Positions 1-5,413 of a stretch of DNA of 6,774 nucleotides are shown here, one piece after another. Source of the stretch: Sulfurimonas sp. (lineage in GTDB: Bacteria > Campylobacterota > Campylobacteria > Campylobacterales > Sulfurimonadaceae); assembly GCA_027066935.1 (NCBI GenBank), contig JAMOMX010000402.1:1-6774 (forward strand), written 5' to 3'. The first letter of the stretch is position 1, and each line of letters opens with the position of its first letter. Both the position numbers and the translations under genes were made by a program. The notes under the pieces are model-generated. The model ran no database searches and was not told the origin of the DNA. It worked only from the letters and a program-made list of their open reading frames with translations.

Positions 1-47
1 CTAATAAAAAAAGCACCCTCTTAAATCTAAGCTATGAAAGTATTAAA

Positions 48-404
48 CTATTTTTTGCAAGCCCCCTTATACTCCTTGGCATATTTTAAAGCATAAGTGT
101 CACCCCAATCAAAAATATTTTTTAACACATGCTCGAGTTTATTTCCCATAGGTGCTAAAGTGTACTCTACACGAGGTGGTATCTCTGCAAAAGCTTCTCT
201 ATAAATTATATGTCTAGCTTCTAACTCTTTAAGTTTACTACTAAGCGTTTTTTGTGTAATGCTGCTTATAAGTTCCGTTAAATCTTTAAATCGTTTAGGA
301 CCATCTTGGAGATGCCAAACAATATACATTTTATATCTATCATTAAATATATCACTAAAGATATCCACTGGACATCCATATTCTTTATTATCAATCTGTA
401 TCAT
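48..404 (-). CDS. HxlR-family winged-helix transcriptional regulator
   Basis: A 118-residue DNA-binding protein of the HxlR family (typically 100-120 aa), acting as a dimer in the cytoplasm. The family pattern is clear: an N-terminal Cys-Pro (C11-P12), a winged helix with GPKRFKDL then SSITQKTLSSKLKELE, the wing motif PPRVEYTL, and a C-terminal helix with FDWGDTYA. The only cysteines are C11 and C116. In known redox-sensing members (YodB, HypR) an N-terminal cysteine at this place senses quinones or disulfide stress, so a thiol-sensing repressor role is inferred. It is divergent from a nitroreductase gene across a 169-bp gap holding a perfect 15-bp inverted repeat, which suggests that the nitroreductase gene is its target and that it may also regulate itself. 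ATG at 402-404 is the first start that keeps C11. No Shine-Dalgarno sequence precedes it. The family call is firm; the inducer is unknown. Confidence 0.93.
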   Translation of the reverse strand: MIQIDNKEYGCPVDIFSDIFNDRYKMYIVWHLQDGPKRFKDLTELISSITQKTLSSKLKELEARHIIYREAFAEIPPRVEYTLAPMGNKLEHVLKNIFDWGDTYALKYAKEYKGACKK

Positions 405-410
405 AAAGAA

Positions 411-419
411 ATTATAACA
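411..419 (-). promoter_or_regulatory. Extended -10 promoter of the HxlR gene, probably giving a leaderless mRNA
   Basis: On the minus strand the bases read TGTTATAAT, a perfect extended -10 (TGnTATAAT). The last base of the hexamer is at 411, so transcription should start near 403-405. That is on or next to the A of the HxlR start codon at 404. No convincing -35 is visible, which an extended -10 can tolerate. The absence of any Shine-Dalgarno sequence before the ATG fits a leaderless transcript. This is inference from sequence only. Confidence 0.55.
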
Positions 420-450
420 TAATAAAACTCATAAAATAATTTATTTCCAT

Positions 451-489
451 TACTTACTTAAAATATAGTAAGGATATTTTAAGTAAGTA
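451..489. promoter_or_regulatory. Perfect 15-bp inverted repeat, candidate HxlR operator
   Basis: The left arm TACTTACTTAAAATA (451-465) and the right arm TATTTTAAGTAAGTA (475-489) are exact reverse complements, separated by 9 bp. A second dyad is nested inside: CTTACT (453-458) against AGTAAG (467-472). The element therefore carries several TTACT/AGTAA half-sites that could bind a dimer in alternative registers. It lies between the divergent HxlR and nitroreductase genes, where HxlR-family proteins normally bind. A -10-like TATAGT (464-469, plus strand) lies inside it, so binding could block a nitroreductase promoter. There is no T-run after either arm, so a terminator role is unlikely. Confidence 0.7.
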
Positions 490-534
490 GCTGGTAAACT
501 TTCCCATAGATAAGCAATTTTGCAGCTTTAAATC

Positions 535-550
535 TGTAAAATAGTTTACA
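535..550. promoter_or_regulatory. Small dyad TGTAAA-N4-TTTACA upstream of the nitroreductase gene
   Basis: TGTAAA (535-540) and TTTACA (545-550) form a perfect 6-bp dyad with a 4-bp spacer, ending 24 bp before the nitroreductase ATG. The left part, TG-TAAAAT at 535-542, also resembles a -10 element. It could be a second operator, a promoter or a chance A+T-rich dyad. No regulator can be named from the sequence. Confidence 0.3.
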
Positions 551-573
551 AACTAAATGATAAGGGCTAAATA

Positions 574-1200
574 ATGAACCAGACAATGAAACAAAAATTT
601 ACTGACATACTTCACTTTAGAAACGCATGTAAACTCTTTAATGACTCTAAGGTATCCAAAGAAGATTTAATCTATATACTAGAAGCAGGTCGAATGAGTC
701 CCTCCTCTTTTGGTGTTGAACCTTGGAAGTTTTTAGTTATTCAAAATGAACAAAGCAAACAAAAACTTCAAGAAGCATCTTATAACCAAACCCAAGTGGG
801 TACAGCATCCGCAATAGTAGTTATTTTAGCACGCAAAGATATGAAGCTTGAACAAAGTTATGCTGAAAAAATGTTACGGCGTTCTGGTGATGATCTTTAT
901 GAAAGTTTTTTAAAAGATTTTTATACTGGGTATACAGCGAATATGGATGCAGAAAGTTTGGGTAATTGGAGCGATAAACAGTGTCAGTTAGCAGCTATGA
1001 ACATGATGAATGCAGCAGCTGTATTAGGTATAGATTCATGCCCTATTGGTGGTTTTGTACCTAATCTTGTCAATGATTTACTTGAGATAGACCAAAACAA
1101 ATACCAAATATCTATGCTTTTGCCTCTTGGCTACAGAGCAAATGAACCATATGCAAAAATTAGAAATGATTTTAATGATGTAGTTGAGTATTTAGACTAG
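574..1200 (+). CDS. NAD(P)H-dependent FMN nitroreductase (NfsB-like)
   Basis: A 208-residue member of the nitroreductase family, whose enzymes are homodimeric cytoplasmic flavoproteins reducing nitroaromatics, quinones or related electrophiles with NAD(P)H. Visible family signatures are R16-x3-K20-x-F22 near the N-terminus (FMN phosphate contact), the flavin-binding stretch S42-PSSFGVEPWKF to F53, the central helix N131-W-x2-KQ-x5-MN-MM with AAAVLGID, the segment CPIGGF (156-161), and the C-terminal GYR (186-188). Length is close to E. coli NfsB (217 aa). AAGGG at 562-566 lies 7 bp before the chosen ATG, which favours it over the in-frame ATG at 586. It is divergent from the HxlR regulator and probably under its control. 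The physiological substrate cannot be read from sequence, though quinone or electrophile detoxification is the natural guess from the pairing. Confidence 0.9.
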   Translation: MNQTMKQKFTDILHFRNACKLFNDSKVSKEDLIYILEAGRMSPSSFGVEPWKFLVIQNEQSKQKLQEASYNQTQVGTASAIVVILARKDMKLEQSYAEKMLRRSGDDLYESFLKDFYTGYTANMDAESLGNWSDKQCQLAAMNMMNAAAVLGIDSCPIGGFVPNLVNDLLEIDQNKYQISMLLPLGYRANEPYAKIRNDFNDVVEYLD

Positions 1201-1217
1201 CATACTACTATATAGGC

Positions 1218-1256
1218 GTTTATAAAAACAATAAACTTCACCTCAAAAGAGGTGAA
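1218..1256 (-). terminator. Rho-independent terminator of ppiC-aguB, overlapping the aguB stop codon
   Basis: TTCACCTC (1237-1244) and GAGGTGAA (1249-1256) form an 8-bp stem with a 4-nt loop. Read on the minus strand, the stem is followed by a T-rich tract (GTTTATTGTTTTTAT), the form of an intrinsic terminator for the leftward genes. The stem encodes the last codons (S-P-L-L-R) and the TGA of aguB. On the plus strand it is followed by ACTAAATCTCC with no T-run, so it is not a good terminator for the convergent nitroreductase gene. Confidence 0.7.
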
Positions 1257-2095
1257 ACTAAATCTCCATAACAACTAGGTCGTCTATCTCTCAACAATCC
1301 CCAATACTTTCTTTGCTTTGCATTTTTTTCTAAATCAAAATCAGCATAAATAATTTCTTCTTTATCTCTGGAGGCTTCTGTAATTATTTTACCAGTATAA
1401 TCAGTTATGAAAGATGAGCCATAAAAAGTAAGTTCGGAACTCTTAGCAACTTCTTTACCTATTCTATTTGCAACTACAACTGGAACTGTGTTCGTAGCAG
1501 CATGACCCATCTGAACTCTTTGCCAATGTTCTTTTGAATCTAGTTTTATCTCAGGTTCACTTCCAATAGCAGTTGGATAAAATATAATCTCTGCGCCCTT
1601 AAGTGTCAAAGCTCTTGCAGTTTCACAAAACCACTGGTCCCAACAAATCCCTACACCGATTTTGCCAAACGCAGTTTCATAAACTTTAAAGCCAGTATCG
1701 CCATCTTTAAAGTAAAACTTCTCTTCATATCCATGACCATCTGGAATATGAGTTTTACGGTAGTTATCCATAACAAAGCCATCCGCATTTATAACTACTA
1801 AAGAGTTAAAATAATCTTCTTTTGATTTTTCAAAATAACTTACTAATATAACCACTTTTAGCTCTTTTGCTAAATCTGAGAATTGTTTTATTAGTGAGTT
1901 GTTTTTAAGTGGGGATGCTAAAGAGAGATACTTTTTATCCATATCTTTACAAAAGTAAAGAGTCTCAAAAAGTTCTGGTAAGAGTATAATTTGCGCACAA
2001 TTTTTAGCACTTTGTTTTACTAAAGAGATAGCTTTTGAGATATTGAACTTTTTATCCTCACTCATAGCCATCTGAATTGCAGATACTCTTACCAT
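1238..2095 (-). CDS. aguB: N-carbamoylputrescine amidase (carbon-nitrogen hydrolase family)
   Basis: A 285-residue cytoplasmic nitrilase-superfamily enzyme. The Glu-Lys-Cys triad is complete: E41 in LLPELFE, K114 in YRKTHIPDG and C151 in GVGICWDQWF. Length, the HIPDGHGYEEKFYF stretch after the lysine, the HWQRVQMGHAATNTVPVV segment and the C-terminal RDRRPSCYGDLVSPLLR all fit the AguB group. AguB hydrolyses N-carbamoylputrescine to putrescine, CO2 and ammonia, the last step of the agmatine route to polyamines. No agmatine deiminase gene (aguA) is in the window. It is downstream of ppiC with an 11-bp gap and is probably cotranscribed. The nearest purine-rich match (AGAGG, minus strand of 2111-2115) lies 15 nt before the ATG, which is long. 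A related amidase with another substrate is possible but less likely. Confidence 0.87.
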   Translation of the reverse strand: MVRVSAIQMAMSEDKKFNISKAISLVKQSAKNCAQIILLPELFETLYFCKDMDKKYLSLASPLKNNSLIKQFSDLAKELKVVILVSYFEKSKEDYFNSLVVINADGFVMDNYRKTHIPDGHGYEEKFYFKDGDTGFKVYETAFGKIGVGICWDQWFCETARALTLKGAEIIFYPTAIGSEPEIKLDSKEHWQRVQMGHAATNTVPVVVANRIGKEVAKSSELTFYGSSFITDYTGKIITEASRDKEEIIYADFDLEKNAKQRKYWGLLRDRRPSCYGDLVSPLLR

Positions 2096-2106
2096 ATTTG
2101 TAGTAA

Positions 2107-2385
2107 TTAACCTCTACCAGTAATCTCAATAATGTGAAAACCAAATTGTGTTACAACTGGACCATATACAACCCCAACATCACCATTAAATACTACTTGA
2201 TCAAACTCAGGAACCATTTGTCCAGGAGAAAATTGACCAAGTGATCCACCACTTACACCTGATGGACAATCTGAATTTTCCATTGCTAATGTTTTAAAAT
2301 CAGCCCCATCATCTATCTCTTTTTTTAACGCTTCACATTTCTCTTTAGATTTTACTAATATGTGTCTTGCTGTTGCCCATGCCAT
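2107..2385 (-). CDS. ppiC: Parvulin-type peptidyl-prolyl cis-trans isomerase (PpiC-like)
   Basis: A complete single-domain parvulin of 92 residues, nearly the same length as E. coli PpiC (93 aa). It has no signal peptide or membrane segment, so it should be a cytoplasmic prolyl isomerase assisting protein folding. The expected active-site residues are all present: H8 in RHILVK, C40 in SDCPSG, M57 and F61 in GQMVPEFDQVVF, and H84 in TQFGFHIIEI. A clear Shine-Dalgarno AAGGAT precedes the ATG on the minus strand. It is the first gene of the leftward ppiC-aguB unit and is divergent from modA across 92 bp. The link with aguB is probably incidental co-transcription, since no functional connection is known to me. 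Confidence 0.92.
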   Translation of the reverse strand: MAWATARHILVKSKEKCEALKKEIDDGADFKTLAMENSDCPSGVSGGSLGQFSPGQMVPEFDQVVFNGDVGVVYGPVVTQFGFHIIEITGRG

Positions 2386-2477
2386 ATTTATATCCTTGTA
2401 ATTTAATTATAAATGGGATTTTACTATTTTGATGTTTCATTATACATTAAGAGGTATAAGGATATTATTCAATCAAT
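2386..2477. promoter_or_regulatory. Divergent promoter region between ppiC and modA
   Basis: This 92-bp A+T-rich gap must hold the promoters of the leftward ppiC-aguB unit and the rightward mod operon. A weak plus-strand -10 candidate is TATACA at 2441-2446. AAGGA at 2458-2462 is the only Shine-Dalgarno-like sequence for modA and lies 15 nt from its ATG, longer than usual. No ModE-type or other convincing operator was recognised here. Confidence 0.45.
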
Positions 2478-3218
2478 ATGTTAAAAAGACTGTTTTTAAG
2501 CTTTATGCTCCTTACTTCAGCACTATATTCAAACACTATAAATGTTGCTGTAGCTGCAAATGTTAGTTATGCGATGGATTCACTAATTGCTGAATTTAAC
2601 AAGAGTAATCCAAATACAAAAGTAAATGTGACACTTGGAAGTAGTGGAAAACTTACCGCTCAAATACTCCATGGTGCCCCTTATGATATCTTTATGTCTG
2701 CAAATATGAAATTTCCTTTTACAGTATATGAAAAAGGAAAAAGTTCAACTGAGCCAAAAATTTACGCTTATGGTTCTTTAGCAATTTTAAGCTCAAAAAA
2801 AAGAGATTTCTCAAAAGGTATTAAACTTTTAGAAGATGAAAATATAAAACGAATTGCAGTTGCAAATCCAAAAACTGCACCATATGGAATGGCTAGTTTT
2901 GAAGCACTGAAAAATGCAAATATCTTAGATGAAATCAAGTCAAAATTTATCTATGGGGAATCAATCTCTTCAACTGTTTCTTACACAGTAACTGCAACTG
3001 ACATTGGAATAGTCGCAAAATCTTCACTTTATAGCTCTAAGATGACGGGCTTCAAAAAAGATATAAATTGGGTTGAGATAGACTCAAAACTATACACTCC
3101 AATAGAACAAGGGATAGTTGCTATAAAAGACACAAAAGAAGTTAAAGAATTTTACAATTTTATTTTAAGTAAAAATGCTAAAAAAATATTTGAAAACTAT
3201 GGATATAAAATTCCATGA
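2478..3218 (+). CDS. modA: Molybdate ABC transporter, periplasmic substrate-binding protein ModA
   Basis: A 246-residue periplasmic binding protein that captures molybdate (and often tungstate) and delivers it to ModB. The N-terminus is a typical Sec signal: MLKR, a hydrophobic core LFLSFMLLTSAL, and probable cleavage near S18-N19. The mature part begins with NVAVAANVSYAMD, whose serine (S30) is an oxyanion ligand in the family. Then come the ligand loop GSSGKL (54-59), the motif HGAPYDIFMSAN, the NPKTAPYG loop, and ESISSTVSYTVTATDIGIVAKSSL near the C-terminus. The tyrosine ligand known from E. coli ModA is not obvious here, so this looks like the variant with IVAKSSL at that place. The stop codon overlaps the next start as ATGA, indicating translational coupling. 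ATG at 2478 gives the complete signal peptide. Confidence 0.95.
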   Translation: MLKRLFLSFMLLTSALYSNTINVAVAANVSYAMDSLIAEFNKSNPNTKVNVTLGSSGKLTAQILHGAPYDIFMSANMKFPFTVYEKGKSSTEPKIYAYGSLAILSSKKRDFSKGIKLLEDENIKRIAVANPKTAPYGMASFEALKNANILDEIKSKFIYGESISSTVSYTVTATDIGIVAKSSLYSSKMTGFKKDINWVEIDSKLYTPIEQGIVAIKDTKEVKEFYNFILSKNAKKIFENYGYKIP

Positions 3219-3613
3219 GTATTTTAAAAGCGCAAATCGTAGATATTCAAAATGTTGATAATCTTCATATTGTAAAATTTGATTTTTTTGGTAAACAATT
3301 AAGCATGATGAGTTTAGAGTTAAACGATAACATTCAAATTGGCACAAATGTAATTCTAAAAACTAAAGCTACAAGTATAGCTATTGCCAAAAATTTCACG
3401 GGTGAACTCTCTTACTCAAACAAACTAAATTCAAAAATAATAGCGATACAAAATGGTAAATTACTAACAACTATAAAACTACAAACAAACGATACTGTTT
3501 TAGAATCAATCATAACAAAAGACTCAAGCCTAAGAATGGATTTAAAGGTTGGAGATGATGTTGTTGCACTTATCAAAGCAAATGAGCTTAGCATTGTAGA
3601 GGTAATATCGTGA
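3215..3613 (+). CDS. Tandem Mop/TOBE-domain molybdopterin or molybdate-binding protein
   Basis: A 132-residue protein made of two Mop-like (TOBE) beta-barrel domains. The second, about residues 66-131, is the clearer: SYSNKLNSKIIAIQNGKL, then IKLQ, then LESIITKDSSLRMDLKVGDDVVALIKANELSIVEV. This matches the family form S-x-R-N-x-x-x-G-x-V...IT-x-x-S...L-x-x-G-x-x-V-x-A-x-I-K. The first domain (about 1-60) is more degenerate but keeps the ending G-x-x-V-x-L-K-x-K-A-x-x-I-A-I. No helix-turn-helix is present, so it is not a full ModE repressor. Members of this family bind oxyanions and may store or buffer molybdate. It overlaps modA by 4 nt (ATGA) and modB by 4 nt (GTGA). Campylobacter also has a gene of this type between modA and modB. 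Confidence 0.88.
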   Translation: MSILKAQIVDIQNVDNLHIVKFDFFGKQLSMMSLELNDNIQIGTNVILKTKATSIAIAKNFTGELSYSNKLNSKIIAIQNGKLLTTIKLQTNDTVLESIITKDSSLRMDLKVGDDVVALIKANELSIVEVIS

Positions 3614-4293
3614 GTGAATTAGAATTTGCCCCCTTTATACTCTCTTTTAAATTAGCTAGCATTACCACTATTATATTGTTTGTTTTAAGTGTACCTCTTG
3701 CTTGGTGGCTCTCCCAAACTCGCTCAAAAACGAAACCATTTTTTGAAGCATTAACTGCCCTGCCAATTGTTTTACCTCCATCAGTTATAGGGTTTTACAT
3801 ACTTGTTGTACTTTCTCAAAACTCTCCTGTTGGTGCTTTTTTTAATGATTATTTTGGCATTCAACTGATTTTCAATTTTCAAGGTTTAGTGATTGCATCA
3901 TGTTTTTACTCACTCCCTTTTATGGTTCAACCACTCCAAAGTGGGTTTGAATCTTTAAATAAAAATATGCTTGAAGCCTCTTACATAAGTGGAAAAAGCC
4001 AACTTCAAACTCTAATTCATGTAGCTCTACCTAACATTAAACCAGCTCTTTTAACTGCAATAATTGTAACTTTTGCACATACCGTTGGAGAATTTGGAGT
4101 GATTTTAATGGTTGGAGGGAGTATTCCAGAGGAGACTAAAGTAGCCTCTGTTGCAATCTATGAGATGGTAGAAATCATGGACTATAAAAACGCTCACATA
4201 TATAGTGCAATGATGGTACTTATGAGCTTTTTTGTACTTCTTGGTGTTTATATATTTAACCATAAACAAAAGTTTTCAGGTTTTATAAAATAG
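3610..4293 (+). CDS. modB: Molybdate ABC transporter permease ModB
   Basis: A 227-residue inner-membrane permease, the usual ModB length (about 225-230 aa). Hydrophobic segments lie at about residues 8-35, 48-72, 90-112, 145-170 and 198-220. The cytoplasmic EAA loop that docks on the ATPase is clear: E122-A-S-Y-I-S-G128 followed by the L140-P141 pair. Other ModB traits are ALPIVLPPSVIGFY and HTVGEFGVILMVGG. The start is GTG at 3610 with AGAGG at 3598-3602, 7 nt upstream, and the GTGA overlap with the Mop-like gene implies coupled translation. modC would be expected immediately downstream, but here it is displaced by about 1.69 kb by an ATPase-HNH pair. The gene itself appears intact, ending FSGFIK. 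Confidence 0.95.
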   Translation: MSELEFAPFILSFKLASITTIILFVLSVPLAWWLSQTRSKTKPFFEALTALPIVLPPSVIGFYILVVLSQNSPVGAFFNDYFGIQLIFNFQGLVIASCFYSLPFMVQPLQSGFESLNKNMLEASYISGKSQLQTLIHVALPNIKPALLTAIIVTFAHTVGEFGVILMVGGSIPEETKVASVAIYEMVEIMDYKNAHIYSAMMVLMSFFVLLGVYIFNHKQKFSGFIK

Positions 4294-4301
4294 TGTATAA
4301 T
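4273..4301 (+). promoter_or_regulatory. Candidate sigma70-type promoter of the ATPase-HNH module
   Basis: A perfect -10 hexamer TATAAT (4296-4301) begins 2 nt after the modB stop codon. It has a -35-like TTTTCA (4273-4278, 4 of 6 matches to TTGACA) at the ideal 17-bp spacing, inside the 3' end of modB. Transcription would start near 4308, giving a leader of about 26 nt with AAGG at 4322-4325 before the ATG at 4334. The module could thus be expressed independently of the mod promoter. Chance TATAAT is fairly common in such A+T-rich DNA. Confidence 0.5.
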
Positions 4302-4311
4302 TATAAGCTTA
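4286..4311 (+). repeat. Imperfect direct repeat, left copy, at the modB/module junction
   Basis: The ordered blocks TAAAATA (4286-4292), TATAATTA (4296-4303) and GCTTA (4307-4311) recur in the same order at 5956-5977, with only 1-3 nt differences in spacer length. This copy spans the modB stop codon and the gap before the ATPase. Together the copies bracket the inserted two-gene module. The blocks are A+T-rich, so part of the match may be chance. Confidence 0.4.
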
Positions 4312-4313
4312 TA
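4302..4313. repeat. 12-bp perfect palindrome at the expected transcription start of the ATPase gene
   Basis: TATAAGCTTATA is self-complementary and sits directly after the TATAAT element, at the predicted start site. It could be an operator for local control of the module or simply an A+T-rich palindrome. There is no long G+C stem or T-run, so it is not a terminator, and mod transcription should read through into the module. Confidence 0.35.
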
Positions 4314-4333
4314 TATTGGACAAGGTACTTTAC

Positions 4334-5413
4334 ATGAAAATCAAAAACATACATATAGATAAGTATAAAGTTTTTAAAAACTTTGATATAGATTTTTTAG
4401 ATAGCGATAAAAAACCTTTAAACTTAATTGTTTTAGCTGGGATAAATGGAAGTGGTAAAACTTCTTTATTTGAATTTATAGTGGATAAATTTAAAATTGC
4501 AAGCGATGGGGTACTTGGTTATTTAGTTGTGAACATAAAAGGAATATCCGGTGATATAATTATTCAAGAAAATTTGGAAAAAAAGCTTAGTGAAAATAAT
4601 TCCGGTTTAGCTGAATTATACGGAGTAATGGAAAAAGCCAAAGAATTTGAAAAAAAAGTAATTTACCTAAAAACTCAAGAACAAAAAGCAAATAATATAA
4701 AAAAAGAAATTTTAGATTATTTGGACTCTCTTATTTTTGAAAAAGAGTTCTCTGCAAAACAAGCTTATAAAATTATAGCCGACGAGATGTCTTCTATTTT
4801 TGAAGGGCTTAATATACAAATAAAATTTAGTGGGTTAGATAAGAATAAAGAGATATTTTTTGAAAATAATTTAGGTGAAAAAATTTCTATTGATGATTTA
4901 TCAACTGGAGAAAAAGAACTTTTAAGTAAAATATTTTATTTACATATTTCAGACACTAAAGATTCGATTATTTTAATAGACGAACCAGAGATATCACTAC
5001 ACCCATCATGGCAAAATAGAATAATAAAAATTTATAAAAACCTTGCACAACAAAATAATAATCAAATTATTATAGCAACTCATTCACCTCAAATTATTGC
5101 TTCTACTCCAAATGAAAGTTTAAGAATTTTAATAAAACAAGGTAGTAATATTAAATCTTATTCTCCTGATGCTTATGGAATGCAAGTGAACAAAGCTTTA
5201 ACAGATATTATGGGTGTTACAGAGCTAAGAGATATAGAAGTTCAAACACAATACGATAAAGTAAAAAATATGATTTTAGAAAATAACTATAAGTCAGATA
5301 TCTTTGAAAAAGAATTATCTATTTTAGAAAAAATGATGATAAATGATAATGTTGATTTTGGACTTTTAAAACTAGAACTTCTTAAAAGAGAAAACAGTGA
5401 TTCAAGTAACTAA
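4334..5413 (+). CDS. PtuA-like AAA/ABC-type ATPase of a Septu-like defence module
   Basis: A 359-residue ATPase of the OLD/ABC-like AAA_15/AAA_21 type. Visible motifs are Walker A G36-INGSGKTS, the ABC-style signature LSTGEKEL from L189, Walker B ILIDEPE with D216 and E217, and the H-loop ATHSPQ with H250. A helical, Lys/Glu-rich insertion fills about residues 75-150. The C-terminal part, YGMQVNKALTDIMG and the helices after it, matches the tail of ATPases paired with HNH nucleases in Septu (PtuA) and retron Ec78-type systems. There is no TOPRIM domain, so it is not a full OLD nuclease. It probably gates the partner nuclease in response to phage. ATG at 4334 is chosen because AAGG (4322-4325) lies 8 nt upstream; an in-frame TTG at 4316 would add six residues but lies too near the predicted transcription start. 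It is shorter than classical PtuA. The ATPase class is certain; the defence role is inferred. Confidence 0.85.
   Translation: MKIKNIHIDKYKVFKNFDIDFLDSDKKPLNLIVLAGINGSGKTSLFEFIVDKFKIASDGVLGYLVVNIKGISGDIIIQENLEKKLSENNSGLAELYGVMEKAKEFEKKVIYLKTQEQKANNIKKEILDYLDSLIFEKEFSAKQAYKIIADEMSSIFEGLNIQIKFSGLDKNKEIFFENNLGEKISIDDLSTGEKELLSKIFYLHISDTKDSIILIDEPEISLHPSWQNRIIKIYKNLAQQNNNQIIIATHSPQIIASTPNESLRILIKQGSNIKSYSPDAYGMQVNKALTDIMGVTELRDIEVQTQYDKVKNMILENNYKSDIFEKELSILEKMMINDNVDFGLLKLELLKRENSDSSN

Noticed and set aside
1..47. Possible terminator or the tail of a neighbouring gene at the left edge (a seven-A run at 6-12, i.e. a T-run on the minus strand, after GAGGGTGC)
   Set aside because: No partner arm for GAGGGTGC exists on the HxlR side; only a 4-bp CTTA/TAAG stem can be formed. 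The short plus-strand frame ending at TAA 22-24 is too short to support a gene.
2386..2477. ModE-type operator upstream of modA
   Set aside because: No convincing inverted TATAT-type pair with the expected spacing is present; the region is merely A+T-rich.
3165..3594. Minus-strand open frames of about 60 codons opposite modA and the Mop-like gene
   Set aside because: They lie entirely opposite well-supported coding sequence, lack ribosome binding sites and resemble no protein family I recognise.
3215..3613. The gene between modA and modB as a ModE regulator
   Set aside because: It has two Mop-like domains but no winged-helix DNA-binding domain at its N-terminus.
4316..4333. TTG at 4316 as the start of the ATPase gene, adding six residues
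   Set aside because: It is only a few bases after the predicted transcription start and has no Shine-Dalgarno sequence. The ATG at 4334 has AAGG 8 nt upstream and begins with the typical MKIKNIHI strand of this ATPase fold.
4334..5413. OLD-family nuclease or an extra transporter ATPase for molybdate
   Set aside because: No TOPRIM domain follows the ATPase core, and the signature LSTGEKE with the HSPQ H-loop differs from the LSGGQ and SHD motifs of the real ModC downstream.
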